A stretch of DNA of 5,960 nt from the NCBI GenBank assembly GCA_023249205.1, contig JAHFDC010000062.1:1-5960 (forward strand), written 5' to 3'. The position numbers and the translations under genes are program-made. This document shows positions 1 to 4,587 of the stretch, in pieces. The DNA is from Candidatus Methylomirabilota bacterium (GTDB lineage: Bacteria > Methylomirabilota > Methylomirabilia > Methylomirabilales > JACPAU01). Below the pieces are notes generated by a model. The model did not search any database. It saw only the letters and a list, made by a program, of their open reading frames with translations, and was not told the origin of the DNA. Position 1 is the first letter of the stretch. Each line of letters begins with the position of its first letter.

Positions 1-794
1 AGAAGACCCTCGCTCGCGCTGAGAGTGGGCAGGGCTTTCCGCGCCGCCTCGATCCGGTCGCGGAGTTCCTCCTGGTCCCGCTCCCACTGCGCGCAGAAGG
101 CGGCCGGGTCCCGCTGGAACGCGAGCGAGCGCCGGACGATCTCCTTCCGCTCCGCCGCCCCCTTCTCGGCCGTCACCTCCGCGCACAGCCCGAAGCGATC
201 CAGCAGTTGCGGCCGCAGGTCCCCCTCCTCGGGGTTCATGGTCCCGACGAGGAGGAACCGGGCCGGATGCGCGTAGGTGACCCCTTCCCGCTCCACCATG
301 TTCATCCCGGTGACGGCCACATCCAGGAGGACGTCCACCAGATGGTCGTCCAGGAGGTTCACCTCGTCCACGTAGAGGATGGCCCGGTGGGCGGCCGCGA
401 GCAAGCCGGGGGCGAAGGTCTTCCGCCCCGCCGTGAGGGCCTCCTCGAGGTCGAGGGTCCCCACCACCCGATCTTCGGAGGCGTTCAGGGGGAGGTCAAT
501 GACCGGGGTGGGACCCTCCGTGAGCGGGAGGGGATTCCCCTGGGCGACGGTCGCCGCGCACTGGGGGCAGAGCCCTTCGGGCTGGCCGGGGTTGCAGGAG
601 AAGGGGCAGCCCCGGACCACCACCCGCGGGGGGAGGACCGCGGCCAGCCCCCGAACGGCCGTGGACTTCGCCGTCCCCTTCTCCCCCCTGATGAGGAGCC
701 CCCCGATGGCGGGGTCAATGGCGTTGAAGATCAACGCCTTTTTCATCTGGTCCTGCCCGACGATCGCGGTGAAGGGGTAGATGTGGCGTTCCAT
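1..794 (-). CDS. ChlI/BchI-type magnesium chelatase AAA+ ATPase, C-terminus off the window
   Basis: An AAA+ ATPase of the magnesium/cobalt chelatase I-subunit family. These enzymes use ATP hydrolysis to drive metal insertion into tetrapyrroles, or act as MoxR-like remodelling ATPases with VWA partners. The 264 visible residues begin MERHIYPFTAIVGQ, the usual ChlI N-terminus. Walker A is GEKGTAKST (residues 37-45), Walker B is ILYVDEVNLL (139-148), and sensor-1 with the arginine region is LLVGTMNPEEGDLRPQLLDRFGL-like (181-203). A four-cysteine insert (C63, C67, C76, C79; CPFSC...CPQC) could bind zinc or an Fe-S cluster; similar inserts occur in some ChlI proteins of non-phototrophs. The start at 794 follows a purine-rich GGGAGAAG. 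No chelatase large subunit is visible, so the substrate is unknown. A fused C-terminal VWA (BchD-like) domain may lie beyond the left edge. Family assignment is firm; the metal and pathway are not. Confidence 0.93.
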   Translation of the reverse strand, partial: MERHIYPFTAIVGQDQMKKALIFNAIDPAIGGLLIRGEKGTAKSTAVRGLAAVLPPRVVVRGCPFSCNPGQPEGLCPQCAATVAQGNPLPLTEGPTPVIDLPLNASEDRVVGTLDLEEALTAGRKTFAPGLLAAAHRAILYVDEVNLLDDHLVDVLLDVAVTGMNMVEREGVTYAHPARFLLVGTMNPEEGDLRPQLLDRFGLCAEVTAEKGAAERKEIVRRSLAFQRDPAAFCAQWERDQEELRDRIEAARKALPTLSASEGL

Positions 795-1001
795 GCCTGA
801 CTCTTCTCCCGGCAAGGATGGCGCGGCGACCGTCAGGGGCTCGCCGCAAGGGGGATCGCCAGCGGGGCGTCACAGCGGCGGCCCGGCCCCCCCCGCGACG
901 CTCCTCCACAAGCGAGAACGGAAGCCCGGGGGGGTTGATCCATCTCGCTCGGTTTCAGTGCCGCGGCTTTCTTCTGCCTCAAGCTCCGAGAGGGAATCTA
1001 G
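795..1001 (-). promoter_or_regulatory. Long structured 5' leader of the ChlI-like gene
   Basis: If transcription starts near 1001 the leader is about 207 nt and holds no ORF I can support. Structures seen on the minus strand are: (a) GAGCGAGA (950-943) pairing with TCTCGCTT (917-910), seven Watson-Crick pairs plus one G-U; (b) a run of seven C (934-928) in the loop of that stem, able to pair with eight G (894-887), which would form an H-type pseudoknot; (c) GCGGCGA (847-841) with TCGCCGC (829-823), a perfect 7-bp hairpin ending 28 bases before the start codon; (d) an alternative 5-bp pairing of 990-986 with 952-948 that competes with stem (a). The sequence does not match the cobalamin riboswitch core. 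A regulatory RNA is inference; GC-rich sequence folds easily by chance. Confidence 0.3.
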
Positions 1002-1007
1002 CAAGAA

Positions 1008-1037
1008 AGTATAGCAAGGCTCGCCCTCGCCGCGCAA
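1008..1037 (-). promoter_or_regulatory. Predicted extended -10 promoter for the ChlI-like gene
   Basis: Read on the minus strand: TTGCGC (1037-1032), an 18-base spacer, then TATACT (1013-1008). TATACT is preceded by TGC, giving an extended -10 element. TATACT matches TATAAT at five of six positions; the -35 is weak (three of six). A 5-bp inverted repeat CCGCG/CGCGG (1030-1034 and 1045-1049) spans the -35 and could be an operator. Predicted transcription start is near 1001. The stretch is locally more AT-rich than its surroundings and lies between two same-strand genes, where an internal promoter makes sense. Confidence 0.5.
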
Positions 1038-1090
1038 GAGTTTTCGCGGACTTAGCGGCCTGTGGACCCTTTCCGCCCGGCCCCCGCCTG

Positions 1091-1900
1091 TTAGCCCTCC
1101 GGGGGCGGTTGGGGGGTCCGGTAAAGGAGGTCCCCCAGGGCGGAGGCATCCGTCAGCCGGACCGCCTGCTGTGGGCGGAGCGCGATGAGCCGGTCCACGG
1201 CCTCCCCGAGGGTGAGCCCCGCCGGGGTCCAGGGAACCTGCAGGACGAAGAGCGGATCGGCGGCCGTGGCCGCCTCCCACGCCTCGACGCTCGCGATACG
1301 GGAATCGAGGGACCGGCTCCGGGTGAAGGTGTCGTCCTTCACGTCGTTGTTGAACGCCGTCCCCCAGAAGAACTCCAGGAGGCGCCAGACCTGCTCGGCA
1401 AGCGGGTAACCGCTCATCTCCTCGGGCCGCCCCCGGACGCACGCCCGACAGCAGGCCAGGAGGTCGGTCCCCCCCTGCACGTTCAGCAAATTCGGGCAGG
1501 AGAGCGGGTCGGTCAGGCCCTGGAGCGGGCTGGTCCGGTAATAGAGGCGGAGATCCTCGAAGTCCTCCCGGAAGAAGATGAACAGGCAGACGACGTAGGG
1601 GAAGGCGAGCCGGACCTCACGGTACGGGCCCCCATCCCCTGTTCGCCCCGTCCCCCAGCGCAGGCGGCGGACCTGCGGTGGCTGCTCCAGCACGAAGGCC
1701 GTATTGGGGCCGGCCGTCCGGACTACCCGGAGCCCCGGGGGCAGGAGCAGCGTCTGGTCTCGGAGGCGCCCCGGGAGGACCATGGCCAGCTCCCGGAGGA
1801 AGTCGGCGAGGGCCCCCCGCCGGTTCAAGTCCCAGGAGCCGTCCGTCCGCCTCCGGTACAGGGCCACGCTTTCCCCGGTGAACTCCAGGCGCTCCTCCAT
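1091..1900 (-). CDS. Unknown 269-residue protein, tentatively prokaryotic E2-like (Prok-E2_D/PRTRC-B layout)
   Basis: A full-length cytoplasmic protein with no signal peptide or clear membrane helix. Visible landmarks are LLLPPGLRVVRTAG (51-64), a hydrophobic strand PYVVCLFIFF (101-110), LRLYYRTSPLQGLTDPLSCPN (about 117-137), a cysteine cluster C150, C151, C154, and WRLLEFFWGTAFNND (172-186). The order (LPPN-like segment, hydrophobic strands, LYxR...PL segment, Asn-rich turn, Cys patch, then a W/F-rich helix) recalls my memory of PRTRC protein B and Prok-E2_D proteins, whose fold derives from ubiquitin-conjugating enzymes. That is inference, and no E1, JAB or ubiquitin-like partner is visible. 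The start lies 4 bases after the hydrolase stop, with GAGGTGA as ribosome binding site overlapping that stop, which points to translational coupling. The gene is certain; the family is tentative. Confidence 0.85.
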   Translation of the reverse strand: MEERLEFTGESVALYRRRTDGSWDLNRRGALADFLRELAMVLPGRLRDQTLLLPPGLRVVRTAGPNTAFVLEQPPQVRRLRWGTGRTGDGGPYREVRLAFPYVVCLFIFFREDFEDLRLYYRTSPLQGLTDPLSCPNLLNVQGGTDLLACCRACVRGRPEEMSGYPLAEQVWRLLEFFWGTAFNNDVKDDTFTRSRSLDSRIASVEAWEAATAADPLFVLQVPWTPAGLTLGEAVDRLIALRPQQAVRLTDASALGDLLYRTPQPPPEG

Positions 1901-1904
1901 CCCT

Positions 1905-2648
1905 TCACCTCGCCTTCGCGCCCCAGCGGGCCTGCAGCCAGGTCTGGATGCGCTCCGCCACCTCGGGGTTCGTCTTGAGATCGGTGTGGTTGAACCAGTG
2001 GGGGAGGTAGGCCCCGATGCTCTGTGGCAGCGCGGCGGGGCGGTGCTGGTGCCTGCTGATCACCTGGCGCTCGGCGGCCGTGAGGGTCGCCGATGCCTCC
2101 GCGACCCCCTCGATGAGACTTGGCACGTCCCCCTCGGCCACCAGGAGGAGCTTCGGCCGCCCCGAGTCCGGGACGGGCCCCAGGGCCTGGAGGAGGGGGA
2201 GGATGGCCGCCGGGTCCGGCGTGCGCACCGCGGTGCTCCCGAACGCGATGAGCATGGCCCGCCCTTCTTCCGAGGGGCGCTTCGGGATGGCGGGGGAGAC
2301 GGCGATCAGGAGATCGGCGCTGCTCATCAGGGCGAGTCGTCCACCCAGGCTGTGGCCCAGGGCCGCCACGGGCCCGTAGCGCCGGCAGCACCCGACGGCC
2401 GCCTCCAGGTCGTGAAGGAGCCCGGGGCCGAGCGGAGCCGGATGCTCGCCGTGCCCCCGCAAATCCGGGCAGCACGCGGCATAGCCGGCTTCGGCCAGGC
2501 GTGCCGCAAGCCCCAGCATCTGCTCCTTTGAGCCCCCGTAGCCGTGGGCCAGGGCAATCCCCCCGGCCGGCTTCTCCGGCTCCAGGAGGTAGGCCGGGAC
2601 CGGCTGCCCATCGGCGGACCTCAGGTCGTGCAGGCGCGTGAAGCGCAT
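1905..2648 (-). CDS. Alpha/beta hydrolase (serine esterase/dienelactone hydrolase-like)
   Basis: A complete 247-residue alpha/beta-hydrolase-fold enzyme, probably cytoplasmic (no signal peptide). The oxyanion-hole segment is AHGYGGSKE (34-42). The PDLRGHGEH segment (61-69) is typical of the fold. The nucleophile elbow is GHSLGG with Ser100. The likely acid is Asp174 in LLLVAEGDVPSLIEG, and the catalytic histidine is probably His200 or His202 in SRHQHRP, or less likely one of H217/H221. Only a short insert separates the elbow from the acid, so the cap is small. Substrate cannot be read from sequence; an ester or thioester is likely from the family. ATG at 2648 follows a GGGGGAGGG stretch. The next gene starts 4 bases after the stop, so the two form one translational unit. 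Confidence 0.93.
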   Translation of the reverse strand: MRFTRLHDLRSADGQPVPAYLLEPEKPAGGIALAHGYGGSKEQMLGLAARLAEAGYAACCPDLRGHGEHPAPLGPGLLHDLEAAVGCCRRYGPVAALGHSLGGRLALMSSADLLIAVSPAIPKRPSEEGRAMLIAFGSTAVRTPDPAAILPLLQALGPVPDSGRPKLLLVAEGDVPSLIEGVAEASATLTAAERQVISRHQHRPAALPQSIGAYLPHWFNHTDLKTNPEVAERIQTWLQARWGAKAR

Positions 2649-2669
2649 CCCTCCCCCTGGCGCTTCGCA

Positions 2670-3299
2670 TCAAGCCGCAATATCCCGGAAGGCCATTCGG
2701 CGTCCACAAGAGTACCAGGTGGATCGCGCCGGCGTAAAGCAGTCGCTTCCACGCGCCGCCGGGAAGGGGGGTGTGGGGAGGTCAGCCCCGAGGGGGAGCC
2801 TCCGGAGGAGAGTGGGGCGCTGGTCCGGCCAGGGCAGCGCGGGGGGCCCGCCGGCCCGGCGAACCTCCTCGCGGGGCCGGGCCGGACGAGAAGCGCGTGG
2901 TCGCCGAAGATGGCGTAGGAGACCAGGAGAGACGGTCCGAAGCGCAGTCACGACGGAGGAATGGGGCGAAATCGGTCAGGCCCGGGGTACACGGGCCGTC
3001 CAGGTGGACGGTGACCCGTGCCGCGGGCGGGACGGCGCGATAGGAAGCCCCCCAGGGATTCGCGGAGAGGAGGGCGCCCGCCTGCCGCGGTGATCGGTCC
3101 CCTCCACGGCCGGCAGGATTCCCGGGAAAAAGGCCGTCCCCCGGGCGCCTGACCACTCCGTGAGGGAGTCCGCGGCGACTGCCGCCGCAGTGGGCAGCGG
3201 GGGGAGGGCGGGGGGGCTCAGGGCCTCGCGGGGGAGTCGCCGGCCCGCAGCGGGAGACTGGGGGCTGGCATCAAAAATCAACCGGGCAGGTGAAAGCAA
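2670..3299 (-). pseudogene. Frameshifted remnant of an unidentified gene
   Basis: No single frame is open through this stretch, but protein-like sequence with G/C-rich third positions moves between frames on the minus strand. The first part (about 3190-3090) reads ADSLTEWSGARGTAFFPGIL. Near 3085 the sense moves to another frame reading ALLSANPWGASYRAV and RVTVHLDGPCTPGLTDF (to about 2948). There one missing C (GAC|CTG) would continue it as LRFGPSLLVSYAIFGDHALL in the third frame. Near 2880 a last shift leads to REEVRRAGGPPALPWPDQ and a C-terminus CGRRMAFRDIAA with TGA at 2672-2670. At least three indels are needed. I do not recognise the family. It lies just upstream of, and on the same strand as, the hydrolase, so it may once have headed that operon. 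Read errors in an assembly are an alternative cause. The 5' limit is uncertain, since an upstream TTG near 3299 is only one possible start. Confidence 0.5.
2709..2738 (-). promoter_or_regulatory. Weak candidate promoter upstream of the hydrolase
   Basis: On the minus strand TTTACG (2738-2733), an 18-base spacer and TACTCT (2714-2709) form a poor sigma-70-like pair. A TGG just before TACTCT gives extended -10 character. Its position about 60 bases upstream of the hydrolase start is suitable, but the match is weak and could be chance. It overlaps the end of the degraded coding region. Confidence 0.2.
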
Positions 3300-3604
3300 A
3301 GGGCCCCTGGACCGTCAATCTTGGGGGGCGGCTGGGAGGGTTCTCGCCACGGACGTGGCTGCAGTGCAACACGTGATATGGCCGGGCCGATCGCGCTCCT
3401 CCGTCTTCTAGGTTGATCCGGGGGAGCGGTGCGCTTCAAAGGATGCCGGAGGGGCGCGTATCTGGGGAGTTGGCTGTGGTTCGAAGATTTTCTGGGCGAG
3501 CGGGGTGCTGCCTGATTCCCGTGGCATGCTAATTGCTATGCGATGTTTCGGCACGCTCTCATTTGAAGCGATTCCTGCGGACTCATACTCAACCGGGAGA
3601 GCGG
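3300..3604. other. Intergenic stretch without a supported gene
   Basis: I find no convincing coding frame, RNA gene or repeat here. The part from about 3520 to 3595 is noticeably less GC-rich than the rest and lies immediately upstream of the small membrane-protein gene, so it probably carries its promoter. TTGAAG (3561-3566) followed by 17 bases and TACTCA is the only pair I can propose, and it is weak. Confidence 0.4.
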
Positions 3605-3811
3605 ATGGCAATCACCTGGATCGACATCAGCACCCTGACCGTCTTCTTTAGTTTGGCCGCGATCCTCGCGGGCAACGCGTTCTCCTATCTGCGCCGCCGG
3701 GATGCCCAGGAAGCACGTCAGAACCGCCAGGACGCCTGTACCCAACATGAATGGGTGCGGACGGATTCGGCCGGCCTGACCTGCCGGCTCTGCGGGAAGA
3801 TCCCCGGGTAG
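3605..3811 (+). CDS. 68-residue membrane-anchored protein with CxxH/CxxC zinc-binding tail
   Basis: A small protein of unknown function. The N-terminus contains one hydrophobic helix (about residues 9-29, STLTVFFSLAAILAGNAF). It is followed by a basic, charged linker LRRRDAQEARQNRQD (29-43), so the tail is probably cytoplasmic by the positive-inside rule. The tail has C45 and H48 (CTQHEW), then 11 residues later C60 and C63 (CRLCGK), four candidate ligands for one zinc or similar metal in a small ribbon. ATG at 3605 is chosen over the upstream in-frame ATG at 3533 because GGGAGAG stands just before it and because the hydrophobic segment then starts near the N-terminus. It stands alone, with a hairpin downstream (3874-3890). 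Possible roles as a small membrane adaptor or redox/metal protein are inference. Confidence 0.78.
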   Translation: MAITWIDISTLTVFFSLAAILAGNAFSYLRRRDAQEARQNRQDACTQHEWVRTDSAGLTCRLCGKIPG

Positions 3812-3873
3812 TTCCCCTTTCGCTGCCCTCCCCACCTCTCGGCTTCCCCGTGTAGGCGGTATCCGCTCCCCTT

Positions 3874-3890
3874 GGTGCCGGCGAGGCACC
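3874..3890. terminator. Hairpin downstream of the small membrane-protein gene
   Basis: GGTGCC (3874-3879), loop GGCGA, GGCACC (3885-3890): a perfect 6-bp G/C-rich stem about 62 bases after the stop at 3811. It is followed by a pyrimidine stretch TCCTCCCCC rather than a T-run, so it is not a classical intrinsic terminator. A smaller GCGG/CCGC hairpin (3856-3866) precedes it. Confidence 0.3.
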
Positions 3891-3966
3891 TCCTCCCCCA
3901 GCGCAGCGGCCAGGGGCCGGGTGGACATGCGTCTAGCCCGGAAGGCCCAGCTTGGGTGCTCTCCTC

Positions 3967-3983
3967 CGAGGCGGACCGCCTCG
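3967..3983. terminator. Perfect 8+1+8 inverted repeat between convergent reading frames
   Basis: CGAGGCGG (3967-3974), A, CCGCCTCG (3976-3983) is a perfect palindrome around one base. It lies 13 bases beyond the stop of the possible 48-residue minus-strand ORF and about 155 bases beyond the plus-strand membrane-protein gene. It lacks a T-run on either side, so a bidirectional terminator function is only likely from position; a protein-binding site is an alternative. Confidence 0.35.
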
Positions 3984-3996
3984 CCTCTCAAGGGGG

Positions 3997-4143
3997 TCAG
4001 CATCCGGTTTCCACGTCGGCCGGGGAATACGCAGTTTCAAGGATGGCGTTAAGCCACTGGAGCCAGGCCTCGATCCCCTCCCGAGGGCTCTGCTCGCCCA
4101 CTGGTGACGTCTCTGCGGCCTCTTGCGCCTCCCTCCCAGCCAT
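3997..4143 (-). CDS. Possible 48-residue small protein
   Basis: A short ORF whose composition differs from the Arg/Pro/Gly-rich shadow frames around it. It has an acidic, Ala/Glu-rich N-terminal half (AGREAQEAAE) and a helix-like segment GIEAWLQWLNAILETAYSP (about 23-41) with an amphipathic pattern of Trp, Leu and Ile, ending VETGC. No family is recognised. ATG at 4143 is preferred over upstream in-frame ATGs (as far as 4212) because a purine-rich GAGAGGGGGGG precedes it and the upstream extension is Arg/Pro-rich. The ORF is followed by a perfect inverted repeat at 3967-3983. Length alone does not separate it from chance. Confidence 0.35.
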   Translation of the reverse strand: MAGREAQEAAETSPVGEQSPREGIEAWLQWLNAILETAYSPADVETGC

Positions 4144-4271
4144 CGCCCCCCCTCTCGCGGTGCAACCTGCCGGTCTCGGCCGGCACGGTATGGCACGGCG
4201 CATGGTGGCCACAGAACGCCGGGGTGGTCAAGTCCGAACTTCGGGGGAGAGGTGTTTAGGCCGAGGGGGCC

Positions 4272-4312
4272 GGGATCCCGGGGCGGGGCCGGCCCCCAGG
4301 GGGGATCCCGGG
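4272..4312. repeat. Paired GGGATCCCGGG repeats flanking a 12-bp palindrome
   Basis: GGGATCCCGGG occurs at 4272-4282 and again at 4302-4312, exactly 30 bases apart. GGGATCCC within it is itself a palindrome. Between the copies lies GGGGCCGGCCCC (4285-4296), another perfect palindrome. A third GGGATCCC occurs at 4546-4553 beside the putative promoter of the sensor gene. Function is unknown. Confidence 0.6.
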
Positions 4313-4368
4313 AACGGCCTCCCAGGTCCCATGCGGCCCCCTGGACGGGCCGCCCTGCTCGCCCGGGT

Positions 4369-4379
4369 CCCCCCCCCCC
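4369..4379. repeat. Tract of 11 consecutive C
   Basis: A mononucleotide C run, 2 bases short of the CTCACC that opens the SEC-C frame. Upstream, the frame of ATG 4331 is out of phase with the SEC-C motif; one extra C (or two fewer) would join them. Such tracts are prone to slippage in the cell and to sequencing error. Confidence 0.85.
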
Positions 4380-4380
4380 G

Positions 4381-4508
<128 letters not shown>

Positions 4509-4512
<4 letters not shown>

Positions 4513-4538
4513 CGGGGGGAAGTACCCTGTGGTAGGAT
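4509..4538 (+). promoter_or_regulatory. Candidate promoter of the PAS/GAF sensor gene
   Basis: CTGACG (4509-4514), 18-base spacer, TAGGAT (4533-4538) preceded by TGG, which gives an extended -10. Each hexamer matches consensus at four of six positions. A start near 4545 would give a leader of about 43 nt before ATG 4588. The GGGATCCC palindrome at 4546-4553 would sit at the transcription start and could be an operator. Confidence 0.35.
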
Positions 4539-4587
4539 GCACACCGGGATCCCCGCAGCCGGCCGGGCCATTCATTTGACATGACCC

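Larger units (their letters stand above)
4144..4380. other. Non-coding, palindrome-rich stretch
   Basis: No frame here reads as a credible protein. From 4261 on, the sequence is dominated by G/C palindromes and ends in an 11-C run. A GTG at 4252 is in frame with the SEC-C motif downstream but its translation up to 4380 is low-complexity Arg/Pro/Gly. Confidence 0.4.

Noticed and set aside
207..800. Long plus-strand open frames opposite the ChlI-like gene
   Set aside because: They are antisense shadows caused by high GC; their translations are Arg/Pro/Gly-rich without motifs, while the minus strand shows all ATPase motifs.
795..1001. Cobalamin riboswitch
   Set aside because: Expected for a tetrapyrrole-related gene, but I cannot find the GCCACTG-type core or the AGCCAGGAGACC-like B12 box on the minus strand; GTCAGGC before the start is only a superficial likeness.
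1060..1115. GCCCCC/GGGGGC hairpin at the end of the 269-residue gene as a terminator
   Set aside because: The stem is only 6 bp with a 15-base loop and has no following T-run, so I cannot support a terminator.
818..1978. 386-codon plus-strand open frame
   Set aside because: Shadow across the leader and the 269-residue minus-strand gene; low-complexity translation, no ribosome binding site, no family features.
3408..3611. 67-residue minus-strand ORF with an AGGTGA before its ATG
   Set aside because: It overlaps the start of the better-supported 3605 gene on the opposite strand, has no recognisable motif, and the AGGTGA lies inside that gene's coding sequence.
4576..4581. Perfect TTGACA hexamer just before the sensor gene
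   Set aside because: It ends 6 bases before the only plausible start codon, and no -10 element follows at 16-18 bases; any transcript would start inside the gene.
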